Source of the DNA: DASUBV01 sp035763085
GTDB lineage: Bacteria; Actinomycetota; Actinomycetes; Streptosporangiales; Streptosporangiaceae
Direction of reading: 5' to 3'
DNA: 20,042 nt
NCBI GenBank assembly: GCA_035763085.1
Contig: DASUBV010000216.1
Coordinates: forward strand, 1-20,042
Under the pieces are notes generated by a model. That model worked only from the letters and a program-made list of their open reading frames with translations. It was not told where the DNA came from and ran no database searches. Position numbers and translations under genes: made by a program. Shown piece after piece: positions 7,731 through 15,358 of the stretch; the stretch's first letter is position 1; every line of letters starts with the position of its first letter.

Positions 7731-9296
7731 GTGAGCAAAGCACTGGCCGTCATCGCGGGATGCGGGCTCAGCCTGGCCGTGCTCGCGGCCGGGTGCAGCA
7801 GCGGCACCGGCGGGGGCGGCTCCTCGCCCGCCGCGACCTCGAGCGCCGGCGGCCCCGGCGGCTCGCGCGCGGGCGCGGCCAGCCCGGCCCTGGCGTGGCG
7901 GTCCTGCGCGCAGCTGGCGCCGCGGCTGCAGTGCGCCAGCCTGAAGGTGCCGCTGAACTACGCCAAGCCGGGCGGCCGGAAGATCACCCTGGCGCTGACC
8001 CGGCTGCCCGCGACCGCGCCGCCGGGCCAGCGGCAGGGCGCGCTGCTGGTCAACCCGGGCGGCCCCGGCGGCAGCGGCCTGACCATGGCCGCCTACGCGG
8101 GCCAGAGCCTGGATCCGCAGGTGGCCGCGCAGTACGACATCATCGGCTTCGACACCCGGGGCACCGGGTCCTCGGTCCCGGCGCTGCACTGCGATCCGGG
8201 CTACTTCAGCCGGGCGCGGCCCGACTACATCCCGGCTGACAAGGCCGAGGAGCGCGCGTGGATCAGCCGGGCGCGCGGTTACGCGCAGGACTGCCAGCGC
8301 AAGTACGGCTGGCTGCTGCCCTACATGACCACCCGGGACATCGCCAGGGACCTGGACTCCATCCGGGTGGCGCTCGGCCAGTCCAAGATCAGCTACCTGG
8401 CCTTCTCCTACGGCACGTACATCGGGCAGGTCTACGCCACCATGTTCCCCGGCCGGGTGCGGCGCATGGTACTGGACAGCATCGTGGACCCGGCCGGCGT
8501 CTGGTACCGCGACAACCTGCAGCAGGACTACGCCTTCCAGGGCCGGGTCGAGGCCTTCTTCAGCTGGACGGCCCGCTACGACGCCACCTACCGGCTGGGC
8601 GCCACCGCCGCCGCGGTCAGCCGGTCCTGGCACGCCGCCCGGCAGCAGCTGGAGGACCGCCCCGTCGCCGGTTCCGCAGGCCCGCTGATCGGCCCGGACG
8701 AGTTCGACGACACGTTCCTGGCCGGCGGCTACAACAACCAGTACTGGCCGTCACTGGCCGCGGCGCTGGCCAGCTACCTGCACCAGGGCGGCACCAGCCA
8801 GCTGCGCCGGCTGTACCAGCAGATCGGCAAGCAGGACGAGAACGAGTTCGCCGTTTACAACGCGGTCGAGTGCAGCGACGTGTCCTGGCCCAGATCATGG
8901 GCGCGGTGGGACACCGACGCGCGCAAGATCTACAAGACCGCTCCCTACGAGGCATGGGACAACACCTGGTTCAACGCGGCATGCGCGTTCTGGCCGGTCC
9001 GCGGGCCGCAGCAGCCGATGAAGATCGGCGCCGCCGGCCTGCCGGGCATCTTGATGCTGCAGGGCACCGGGGACGGCGCCACGCCGTACGCCGGCGCGCA
9101 GGCCGCCCGCCGGGCGCTGCCCACCGCCCGCATGGTCGTGGTGACCGGCGGCGGCAATCACGGCCAGTCGCTGGCCAGCCCGCCCAACAGCTGCGTGAAC
9201 GGCTACCTGAACCGGTACCTGGCGACCGGGGCGCTGCCCGCCGGTACCGGAGCGGTCAGCGCGCGGTGCCCGGCTAATCCGCTGCCCGTGCCGTAG
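7731..9296 (+). CDS. Lipoprotein alpha/beta-hydrolase, S33 peptidase type (tripeptidyl aminopeptidase-like)
   Basis: This is an exported serine hydrolase of the Streptomyces SlpD/SlpE and tripeptidyl-aminopeptidase type, likely trimming N-terminal peptides outside the membrane. The 521-residue protein begins with a lipoprotein signal whose lipobox LAAGC puts the lipidated residue at Cys22, followed by a Gly/Ser/Ala linker to about residue 52. VNPGGPGGSG (108-117) resembles the oxyanion-hole loop and GFDTRGTGSS (139-148) is conserved in the family. The nucleophile is Ser226 (AFSYGTY), the acid probably Asp448 (GTGDGATP) and the base His477 (GGNHGQS). The GTG start follows a GGCAGGA site at 7-nt spacing and gives a compact signal peptide; an in-frame ATG at 7713 would add six residues. 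It is separated from araA by 93 bp and has no evident link to arabinose use. Confidence 0.9.
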   Translation: MSKALAVIAGCGLSLAVLAAGCSSGTGGGGSSPAATSSAGGPGGSRAGAASPALAWRSCAQLAPRLQCASLKVPLNYAKPGGRKITLALTRLPATAPPGQRQGALLVNPGGPGGSGLTMAAYAGQSLDPQVAAQYDIIGFDTRGTGSSVPALHCDPGYFSRARPDYIPADKAEERAWISRARGYAQDCQRKYGWLLPYMTTRDIARDLDSIRVALGQSKISYLAFSYGTYIGQVYATMFPGRVRRMVLDSIVDPAGVWYRDNLQQDYAFQGRVEAFFSWTARYDATYRLGATAAAVSRSWHAARQQLEDRPVAGSAGPLIGPDEFDDTFLAGGYNNQYWPSLAAALASYLHQGGTSQLRRLYQQIGKQDENEFAVYNAVECSDVSWPRSWARWDTDARKIYKTAPYEAWDNTWFNAACAFWPVRGPQQPMKIGAAGLPGILMLQGTGDGATPYAGAQAARRALPTARMVVVTGGGNHGQSLASPPNSCVNGYLNRYLATGALPAGTGAVSARCPANPLPVP

Positions 9297-9483
9297 CCGC
9301 CGTGCCGCGGCTGCCCGCACAGTGGCCGGCTGTGCCGTGGCCGCCCGCCTGGTGACCGCCCGCGCTGCCGCCGGCCGCGCCGCCGCTGGTCGCGGCATGC
9401 GGTCGCGGCCGTGCCACGCGCGCTTTGCGGCAATCCAGCAGGGGCCGCACCGCGCTACCGTGAACTGCCGTTACGCTGGAGAC

Positions 9484-10341
9484 GTGCTGCGCACCAGGGC
9501 GTGGCGATCCACCTCGCTCCGCCTGATGACAGATCACGATCGTGACGAGGTGCTCGCCATTTGCGATCGCGATGCGGTGAGTAATGTCTTCGTCAGTGCC
9601 CGGATCAGGAACGCGGGGCTGGACCCGCGCCGGCTCGGCGCTCAGGTCTGGGGATATTACGAGTCCGGACAGCTGACTTCGCTGTGTTATTCGGGCGCCA
9701 ACCTGGTGCCGGTTCAGGCAACCCCCGACGCCATTTCGGCATTCGCCGAGCGGGTGCGGATGCACGGGCGCCGGTGCTCGTCGATTGTCGGGCCCGCGCA
9801 GACGGTCGCGCCGCTGTGGGCGCTGCTGGAGCCATCCTGGGGACGGCCGCGCGAGGTGCGCGCCGTGCAGCCGGTGCTGGCCATGTCCGGGCCGCCGCTC
9901 GCCGCGCCTGACCCGCTGGTGCGCCAGGTCCGCCCCGACCAGCTGGACCTGATGCTGCCGGCCTGCGTGGCCATGTTCACCGAGGAGGTCGGGGTGTCCC
10001 CGATCGGCCCCGACGGCGGCGCAGCCTACCGGGCCCGGGTCGGCGAGCTGATCCGCGCGGGCCGTTCCTACGCGCGGATCGAGAACGGGCAGGTCCTGTT
10101 CAAGGCTGAGGTCGGCGCCGTGACGCCGCTGGCCTGCCAGGTTCAGGGGGTGTGGGTGCCGCCCGAGGCGCGCGGCCGCGGGCACGCGGTGCACGGCATG
10201 GCGGCGGTCGTGCAGGCCGCGCTGGCCACGCTCGCGCCGGTGGTGACGCTGTACGTCAATGACTTCAACGCCCCGGCCCGGGCGGCCTACCAGCGGGTGG
10301 GATTCACTCAGGCGGGCACCTTCATGTCGGTGCTGTTCTAG
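9484..10341 (+). CDS. DUF4081-GNAT family N-acetyltransferase
   Basis: The protein joins an N-terminal DUF4081 domain (about residues 10-130; DRDAVSNVFVSARI at 28-41 is typical) to a C-terminal GNAT acetyltransferase fold. The acetyl-CoA loop is visible as ARGRGHAVHG (229-238), followed by LYVNDFNAPARAAYQRVGF (257-274), the usual GNAT end. The substrate is unknown for the family. I chose GTG at 9484 because it matches the usual family N-terminus (xLR near the start) and follows GGAG, though that site is only 2 nt away; in-frame starts upstream would add low-complexity Arg/Ala sequence. Length is 285 residues, normal for the family. The 187 bp upstream hold short GC repeats but no clear promoter. 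As I recall, this gene sits near the rimP-nusA block in many actinobacteria. Confidence 0.9.
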   Translation: MLRTRAWRSTSLRLMTDHDRDEVLAICDRDAVSNVFVSARIRNAGLDPRRLGAQVWGYYESGQLTSLCYSGANLVPVQATPDAISAFAERVRMHGRRCSSIVGPAQTVAPLWALLEPSWGRPREVRAVQPVLAMSGPPLAAPDPLVRQVRPDQLDLMLPACVAMFTEEVGVSPIGPDGGAAYRARVGELIRAGRSYARIENGQVLFKAEVGAVTPLACQVQGVWVPPEARGRGHAVHGMAAVVQAALATLAPVVTLYVNDFNAPARAAYQRVGFTQAGTFMSVLF

Positions 10342-10400
10342 GCCAGGGGGCGGGCCTCAGTCAGGGGCGGGCACCGGGCGCGGCTGCGCACGGCGTGCCT

Positions 10401-10435
10401 TTGCAGGGCCCGTCGCGGCACGGCGGGCCCTGCAA
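10401..10435. terminator. Strong 12-bp-stem terminator after the GNAT gene
   Basis: TTGCAGGGCCCG (10401-10412) and CGGGCCCTGCAA (10424-10435) are perfect inverted repeats around an 11-nt loop. A run of seven C follows where a canonical terminator would have T. It lies 60 bp after the GNAT stop and about 100 bp before the next gene. The stem is the longest perfect one noticed in the window. Confidence 0.75.
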
Positions 10436-10533
10436 CCCCCCCACTGCGGCACTGTGCTTATTGCTGGCGCCTCAGAGCGTAAGTTAGCCGGTGCATGTCG
10501 CAGTAAGGTCGCACAGAAGGCAATAATCAGCCC

Positions 10534-11502
10534 GTGAGTGACAAAGCGCCCGTCGCCGGGAAAGGCCGCGCCGTAGCGGCCGCTTATCTGCGGCAGTTGT
10601 TACTGAAGCAGGGCAGCTACCGGCGCCTGTGGGAGCAGCACGTCATCCGGGAGCGCCCCGGCGAGATCAACCAGCTCGCGGTGGCCGAAGTCCTCGCCCG
10701 GTACCTGTGGAGTTACCCGCGCCATGCCGGGGACGCCGACGTCATGCCCCGCCAGCTCAAGGACACGGTGTCGCGCGCCCTGTCCGGCCGGCTGCTCAGC
10801 CGGCCGACGCTGTCGCTGTTCATCGAGGCCTTCGGCATCGCCGACAGTGAGGCCGACCGGCTGTGGCGGCTGTTCAACGGGTCGGAGTCGATCGCCGTGC
10901 TGTCCGGGCGGCGGGCCGTATCGCCGCAGGTGGAGCACGACCTGCGGGCTGCGCTCGGCCCGCGCCGGCATCAGACTCTGTCGCTGCATGACCACGTCGA
11001 GATCGGCGCCGACGGCCTGCTGGCCAGGACGCGGACGATGCAGGTGATCGAGGCCCTGGAGCCGGGCACCGACTCGATCCCCTACCTGTATGACACCGCC
11101 ACCCTGACCCTGGACGTGGGCCAGGGCTGCCAGGGCGTCTCACGTCAGCTCTACAAAATCGGCGACTCGGTGTACTGCACCAGCATCATCCTGGCCGCGG
11201 TCCTTGATCCCGGCCAGACCAGCACCCTGGAGTACTGGACGACCTACAACTACCAGGCTGACCCGCAGGATCCGCAGCTGCGCCAGTACCGCCGCGCGGT
11301 GATGAGGTACCTGGAGAACTTCGACATGCGGGTGCAGTTCGACGCCGCCCGCCTTCCGGCCGGCCTGTGGTGGGCGACCTGGGACGGCGTGGACGGCGAG
11401 GTCCTCGGCCAGGAACCGGTCAGCCTGGACTCGCAGAACTCCGCGCACCGGTACATGCGCTCCATCGAGCGCACCGTCGTCGGGTTCTACTGGACCTGGT
11501 AG
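10534..11502 (+). CDS. Hypothetical protein with helix-turn-helix-like N-terminal half
   Basis: I recognise no named function for this 322-residue protein. Residues 44-116 look helical and resemble the second half of an XRE-type DNA-binding domain: VSRALSGRLLSRPTLSLFIEAFGI (79-102), then a DRLWRLF helix as in actinobacterial regulators. Residues 148-322 look beta-rich, with regularly spaced aromatic residues (PYLYDTATLTLDV, LEYWTTYNY, GLWWATWDG) and a conserved-looking end, TVVGFYWTW. No signal peptide or membrane segment is seen. Similar proteins occur, as I recall, as uncharacterised actinobacterial genes. The GTG start has AGAAGG 13 nt upstream, which is far, so the start is uncertain. It stands alone, with a terminator before it and the helD control region after. 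A one-component regulator with a beta-rich sensor domain is a guess from layout. Confidence 0.8.
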   Translation: MSDKAPVAGKGRAVAAAYLRQLLLKQGSYRRLWEQHVIRERPGEINQLAVAEVLARYLWSYPRHAGDADVMPRQLKDTVSRALSGRLLSRPTLSLFIEAFGIADSEADRLWRLFNGSESIAVLSGRRAVSPQVEHDLRAALGPRRHQTLSLHDHVEIGADGLLARTRTMQVIEALEPGTDSIPYLYDTATLTLDVGQGCQGVSRQLYKIGDSVYCTSIILAAVLDPGQTSTLEYWTTYNYQADPQDPQLRQYRRAVMRYLENFDMRVQFDAARLPAGLWWATWDGVDGEVLGQEPVSLDSQNSAHRYMRSIERTVVGFYWTW

Positions 11503-11511
11503 GAGCGCCGG

Positions 11512-11670
11512 GCCGGGCCGGAGCCTGCGGGGTACCGGGCCGAACCTGAGCCGCGCGAGCGCCGGGCGGAATCTGGCACCTCCTATGCCCGGCGGAGCGA
11601 CTCATCCGCTGCCGGGCGGTGCGCCGGGCGGAACCTGAGCCTGCCGGGCGCGGGCCGGGCGGAAACTCAG
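11512..11670. repeat. Five imperfect copies of a 17-bp repeat upstream of the helD promoter
   Basis: Consensus GCCGGGCGGAACCTGAG. Copies start near 11512, 11534, 11561, 11623 and 11654. The last two (11623-11639 and 11654-11670) are the closest to consensus, and the fifth ends at the base before the -35 box. Spacings are 22, 27, 62 and 31 bp, and shorter fragments (11587, 11611) lie between. It could be a binding-site array or decayed repeats. Confidence 0.6.
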
Positions 11671-11699
11671 ATGACGCCGGCCGGGGGCATTGCTAAAAT
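11671..11699 (+). promoter_or_regulatory. Sigma-70-type promoter for helD
   Basis: ATGACG (11671-11676) resembles the -35 consensus TTGACA. After 17 bp comes TAAAAT (11694-11699), one base from the consensus -10 and extended by TGC in front. This is an unusually good vegetative promoter for such a GC-rich sequence. Transcription would start near 11706, giving a leader of about 260 nt before the helD ATG. Confidence 0.65.
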
Positions 11700-11845
11700 C
11701 TTCTGCTCCCCATACCAGCACCGTCTTCATGCATGCCCGCATCCGCGCGCTCGCGCCGGGTGGCGGGCTCCTGGCCTGCCCGGCCCGGCCTCCGGCCCGG
11801 ACCCCGCCGGCCCGCCTGGCCCGACCGACCGTCCCTGCTCACCCA

Positions 11846-11890
11846 GATCCGATCAGCGAGATCGATCGCCTGGATCCGATCGCCCGGATC
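11846..11890. repeat. Cluster of seven GATC sites in the helD leader
   Basis: GATC begins at 11846, 11851, 11860, 11864, 11873, 11878 and 11887. Two copies of GATCCGATC (11846-11854 and 11873-11881) lie 27 bp apart with GATCGATC between. The short stem CGATC/GATCG (11877-11881 with 11887-11891) can form. Such density is far above chance. Confidence 0.7.
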
Positions 11891-11969
11891 GCGCTCCCGG
11901 CCGCCCGCCGGCTCGCCTGCGCGCCGGCCGGGCGAGCCTGCCTGCCCGCTGCGACACAGGAGGTCCACC

Positions 11970-14186
11970 ATGCCGCCGGCCCCGCACAGCGCCGGTACTA
12001 CCCATGCTGACCAGGCTGCGGCCGGCCCGGCCGGCGCTGACCCGGCCGGAGCTGGCCCGCCGGGTGCGGCCGGGCCGGATCCGGCCCGCGCCGATTCCAC
12101 CCTGACCGCCGAGCGGGAGCATCTGCGCAGCTCACGCGAGTACCTCCGGCTGATGCGCGAGGACGTCCTGTCGCTGCGCGCGCTGGCGGGTGATCCGGTC
12201 TCGGAGGAGTACCTGAAGGCGGACCTGTACCGGCGAGCCGAGGCGCTCAAGGACCTGCCCGATACCCCGCTGTTCTTCGGCCGCCTGAACTACTCAGGCC
12301 ACCCGGCCGGCGCCGCTGCTCCTGGCGCTCCTGCCGGGGCCGGCGGGCAGCCGGCCGGCGAGGCGGCCGGGCCGGGCTCGCCGTTCGCCGCGGAGCAGTT
12401 TCACGTCGGGCGGCGGCATGTGCACGACGGCTCGGGGCGCGCGGTGGTCGTGGACTGGCGGGCACCGGTGTCCCGCCCGTTCTACCGGGCCAGCCAGGCC
12501 GAGCCGCTGGGACTGGACCTGCGCCGCCGGTTCGGCTTCTCCGGCGCCCAGCTCACTGCCTATGAGGATGAGCGCTTCGGCGCTGCCGGCGGTCCCGCTG
12601 CCGCGGACGCCGCGGACGTTCCGGCCAGCAGGATCCTGATTGACGAGATCGAGCGCCCGCGGTCGGGCCCGATGCGCGACATCGTGGCCACCATCCAGCC
12701 CGACCAGGACGACATCGTCCGCACCGCCGTCGAGCAGACCCTCTGCGTGCAGGGGGCTCCGGGCACCGGCAAGACCGCCGTCGGACTGCACCGCGTGGCC
12801 TACCTGCTGTATGCCTACGCCGAGAAGCTGAGCCGCGGCGGCGTGCTGGTCATCGGCCCGAACCGGGCTTTCCTCGCCTACATCCGGCACGTCCTGCCCG
12901 CGCTCGGCGAGCTGAACGTAGCTCAGCAGTCCGTGGGTGACCTGATGGCCTCGGTCCCGGTGCGCGGCACTGACACCGCGCGCGCCGCCACGGTCAAGGG
13001 CGACGCCCGGATGGCCGGGGTGCTCCGCCGCGCCCTGTGGGATCAGCTAGCCGAGCCGGCCGAGGCCATCGTGCTGCCGCGCGGGTCCCGCCGCTGGCGG
13101 GTGTCGGCCTACGAGATCAGCGGCCTGATCAGCGAGCTGCACGACCGGGGCGTCCGGTACGGAACCGGCCGGGACATGCTGGGGCACCGGATCGCCCACG
13201 TCATCCTGACCAAGATGGAGGCCGCGGGGGAGAGCTGCGACGACCGCACCCATGACGCGGTCCGGCGGACCCGGCAGGTGCGGGCCGCGGTGGACGCCAT
13301 CTGGCCGAAGGCGGACCCGGTCAAGCTGGTGTTCCGGCTGCTGTCCGATCCTGACCTGCTGGCCCGGGCGGCGGAGGGGGTGCTGGACGCCGCGGAGCAG
13401 GCCGCCATCAGCTGGGCGGCCCCGCCGCGCGGTCCCGGCTCGGCGCGCTGGTCGGCCGCCGACACGGTGCTGATCGACGAGGCCCGCGACCTGATCGAGC
13501 GCACGCCCAGCCTCGCGCACGTGGTGGTGGACGAGGCCCAGGACCTGTCCCCGATGGAGTGTCGGGCAATCGGGCGCCGGTGCGCGACCGGCTCGGCCAC
13601 GGTGCTCGGCGACCTCGCGCAGGGCACCACGCCGTGGGCGACGGCGAGCTGGCCCGAGCTGCTGGGCCACCTCGGCAAGCAGGACGCTGACCTGAGGATC
13701 CTGGAGACCGGCTACCGCGTTCCGCGGCAGATCCTCGACTTCGCCAGCAGGCTCCTGGACCACATCGCCCCGGGGCTGGGCGCGGCGCGCTCGGTGCGCC
13801 AGGAGGCCGGGTCGCTCGCGGTGCGGCCGGTCGCGCCCGGCGCGCTGGACGCTGAGTTGGCCGCGGCCTGCCGCGATGCGCTGACCCGCCCCGGCTCGGC
13901 TGCCGTCATCGCCGCCGATGACCAGGTGGCCGAGCTCGCTGCCATGCTCACGGCGGACGGGCTGCCGCACGTCATCCTGGACGGCGCCGCGGAGGCACAG
14001 CAGCTCACCCTGGTCCCGGTCACGCTGGCCAAGGGACTGGAGTTCGACCAGGTCATCGTGGTCGAGCCGGCCCGGATCGCGGCCGCCGAGGACCGCGGCC
14101 TGCACCGCCTGTACGTCGCACTGACCCGGGCGGTCTCGCGGCTGACGGTGCTGCACGCCGACCCGCTGCCGGCGGCCCTGGCCTGA
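11970..14186 (+). CDS. helD: HelD-like RNA polymerase recycling ATPase (UvrD/Rep superfamily)
   Basis: HelD proteins bind RNA polymerase, push arms into its channels and release stalled or inactive enzyme from DNA using ATP. In some actinobacteria a relative (HelR) protects polymerase from rifamycins. The 738-residue length matches actinobacterial HelD. An Ala/Pro-rich N-terminus leads into a coiled-coil-like helical region (about 44-98). Superfamily-1 motifs follow in order: Walker A GAPGTGKT (262-269), motif II VVVDEAQD (518-525), VLGDLAQG (545-552), GYRVPRQI (581-588), KGLEFDQV (688-695) and YVALTRAVSRL (715-725). An Ala/Gly/Pro-rich insert (about 110-140) splits FFGRLNY from the VGRRHVHD segment, which I remember as close together in other HelDs. 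The start is set by AGGAGG at 6-nt spacing. Whether it gives rifamycin tolerance cannot be told; I saw no rifamycin-associated element upstream. Confidence 0.93.
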   Translation: MPPAPHSAGTTHADQAAAGPAGADPAGAGPPGAAGPDPARADSTLTAEREHLRSSREYLRLMREDVLSLRALAGDPVSEEYLKADLYRRAEALKDLPDTPLFFGRLNYSGHPAGAAAPGAPAGAGGQPAGEAAGPGSPFAAEQFHVGRRHVHDGSGRAVVVDWRAPVSRPFYRASQAEPLGLDLRRRFGFSGAQLTAYEDERFGAAGGPAAADAADVPASRILIDEIERPRSGPMRDIVATIQPDQDDIVRTAVEQTLCVQGAPGTGKTAVGLHRVAYLLYAYAEKLSRGGVLVIGPNRAFLAYIRHVLPALGELNVAQQSVGDLMASVPVRGTDTARAATVKGDARMAGVLRRALWDQLAEPAEAIVLPRGSRRWRVSAYEISGLISELHDRGVRYGTGRDMLGHRIAHVILTKMEAAGESCDDRTHDAVRRTRQVRAAVDAIWPKADPVKLVFRLLSDPDLLARAAEGVLDAAEQAAISWAAPPRGPGSARWSAADTVLIDEARDLIERTPSLAHVVVDEAQDLSPMECRAIGRRCATGSATVLGDLAQGTTPWATASWPELLGHLGKQDADLRILETGYRVPRQILDFASRLLDHIAPGLGAARSVRQEAGSLAVRPVAPGALDAELAAACRDALTRPGSAAVIAADDQVAELAAMLTADGLPHVILDGAAEAQQLTLVPVTLAKGLEFDQVIVVEPARIAAAEDRGLHRLYVALTRAVSRLTVLHADPLPAALA

Positions 14187-14256
14187 GACCCGGCGGCCGT
14201 AGCCGCAGCCGAGGCCCGGCGGCTGTAGCCTAAGGCCCTGCCCCTGGCCTGAGCAC

Positions 14257-14292
14257 CCGGCCGCCCTGGCTGCCCTCGTGCCGGGCGGCCGG
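14257..14292. terminator. Bidirectional terminator between helD and the XRE gene
   Basis: CCGGCCGCCC (14257-14266) and GGGCGGCCGG (14283-14292) form a perfect 10-bp stem with a 16-nt loop. It lies between two convergent genes and touches the stop codon of the minus-strand XRE gene. Just before it (about 14189-14235) a CCCGGCGGC(C/T)GTAGCC unit is repeated imperfectly. Confidence 0.65.
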
Positions 14293-15147
14293 CTACATCT
14301 CCTTGATCACCGAGCTGATCAGCGCGGCTGAGGCATCGAAGGACAGCGCCGTGGCGCGCAGGTGGTTGAAGAACATGTTGTACCGGTCGACCTCGTCGAC
14401 TTCCTCGACGTACAGGGCGCTGGTCAGGTCCTCCAGGTAGACCACGTCCGGGTCGACCCGCTCGGGAAACACCAGGATCACGAACGGCCGGCCCATGGCC
14501 GGGTGCGCGCCGCCGCCGAACGGGATCACCTGCAGCGACACATTGGCCAGCGCGGACAGCTCCAGCAGGTACTCCAGCTGCATGCGCATCAGCCCGGCGC
14601 CGCCGACCCGGCGGCGCAGCGCCGCCTCGTCCAGGACCGCCCACACCTTGGGCGGGTCGGGGCGGGTCAGCGTCGGCTGCCGGGCCATCCGCAGCTCGAC
14701 CTGCCGCTCGATGTCCTCCTTCGGGCTGGTGACCATGCCCGCGCTGATCACCGTCCGGGCGTAGTCCTCGGTCTGCAGCAGGTTGGGGATCAGGCTGACC
14801 TCGTAGATCCGGATCTCCGAGGCGGCGCTCTCCAGCCCGAGATACGTCGCGAAGTGGGGCTGGATGGAATCGCTGTAGGCGTGCCACCAGCCCTTCTGCC
14901 GGGAGTCGCGGGCCAGCTGCACCAGCCCCTCGCGCTGGTCCGCGGGGACGCCGTAGATCTGCAGCATGTCGCGCACGTCGCGGGGGGAGACCGATACCCG
15001 GCCCGTCTCGACCCGGCTGATCTTGGACGCCGAGCACTCCAGCCGCTCAGCCACCTCTTCGCAGGTCAGCCTGGCCGACTCGCGGAGCCGCCGCAGCTCG
15101 AGTGCGAGCCGGCGACGCCGGACAGTCGGGCTCTGCGCACTGGCCAT
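14293..15147 (-). CDS. XRE-family regulator with DUF5753 domain
   Basis: A cytoplasmic DNA-binding regulator of a family expanded in streptomycetes and relatives, where members are related to WhiJ/BldB-type control loci. The helix-turn-helix spans about residues 13-66 (LALELRRLRESARL, then CSASKISRVETGR at 38-50). The DUF5753 domain follows: GWWHAY (86-91), a Tyr/Glu-rich segment with PNLLQTEDYAR (121-131), MARQPTLTRPDPP (154-166), and IPFGGGAHPAMGRPF (208-222). The 284-residue length is normal. The ATG at 15147 follows a GAGGGAGGGG site; the frame is open to an ATG at 15243, less likely. Its usual partner is a small DUF397 protein. None is seen here; instead a different small protein is encoded divergently across a motif-rich control region. 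It probably represses itself and that neighbour. Confidence 0.92.
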   Translation of the reverse strand: MASAQSPTVRRRRLALELRRLRESARLTCEEVAERLECSASKISRVETGRVSVSPRDVRDMLQIYGVPADQREGLVQLARDSRQKGWWHAYSDSIQPHFATYLGLESAASEIRIYEVSLIPNLLQTEDYARTVISAGMVTSPKEDIERQVELRMARQPTLTRPDPPKVWAVLDEAALRRRVGGAGLMRMQLEYLLELSALANVSLQVIPFGGGAHPAMGRPFVILVFPERVDPDVVYLEDLTSALYVEEVDEVDRYNMFFNHLRATALSFDASAALISSVIKEM

Positions 15148-15223
15148 GGGTTCCCCTCCCTCGGTCGGCTCGACCGTGACCGTCCAGTGTGGCCGGGTCC
15201 GGGTCATCGCGTCCAGTGCGGGG

Positions 15224-15307
15224 TGCATGCCTGCCACATGCATCCGGCGCAGGGTCTGATGCGATTTACTCTATGCATGTTGCATGCTGCGGGCGACCGG
15301 TGCATGC
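15224..15307. promoter_or_regulatory. Array of five TGCATG motifs, candidate XRE operator region
   Basis: TGCATG or its complement occurs at 15224-15229, 15237-15242, 15274-15279, 15281-15286 and 15301-15306; three copies extend to TGCATGC. They lie between the divergent XRE and small-protein genes. On the minus strand a possible -10, TAGAGT (15273 down to 15268), abuts one copy, so binding there would block the regulator's promoter. A second element, GTCCAGTG(T/C)GG, occurs at 15182-15192 and 15211-15221. Confidence 0.6.
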
Positions 15308-15358
15308 TGGTCCTTGGCAATTACTTCGCGTTGCCTTACCACTACCAGAGGTGACCAG

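Larger units (their letters stand above)
11503..11969. other. Long intergenic control region before helD
   Basis: These 467 bp carry no convincing gene. From left to right they hold five imperfect 17-bp repeats (11512-11670), a promoter (11671-11699) and a transcribed leader of about 260 nt containing a GATC cluster (11846-11890). The leader ends in AGGAGG (11958-11963). A weak open frame from ATG 11729 to 12010 overlaps the helD start by 41 nt but has no ribosome binding site. The helD frame itself stays open back to ATG 11733, also without a ribosome binding site. Confidence 0.6.

Noticed and set aside
6033..8633. Long minus-strand open frame opposite araA and the hydrolase gene
   Set aside because: A shadow of the coding strand codon bias; no domain, no ribosome binding site, and it overlaps two real genes.
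9388..9409. GGTCGCGGC direct repeats before the GNAT gene as an operator
   Set aside because: The short repeats are expected in such low-complexity GC-rich intergenic sequence and no promoter lies nearby.
11681..11714. Rifamycin-associated element upstream of helD
   Set aside because: GGGGGCATTGC and TGCTCCCC look loosely like an inverted repeat, but do not match the remembered 19-bp element and coincide with the -10 box.
11729..12010. Upstream frame overlapping the helD start, as a leader peptide gene
   Set aside because: No ribosome binding site and Pro/Arg/Ala-rich composition; kept only as a remark in the helD leader finding.
14362..15354. Plus-strand frame opposite the XRE gene
   Set aside because: The opposite strand encodes a clear XRE-DUF5753 protein with a good ribosome binding site; this frame has no recognisable features.
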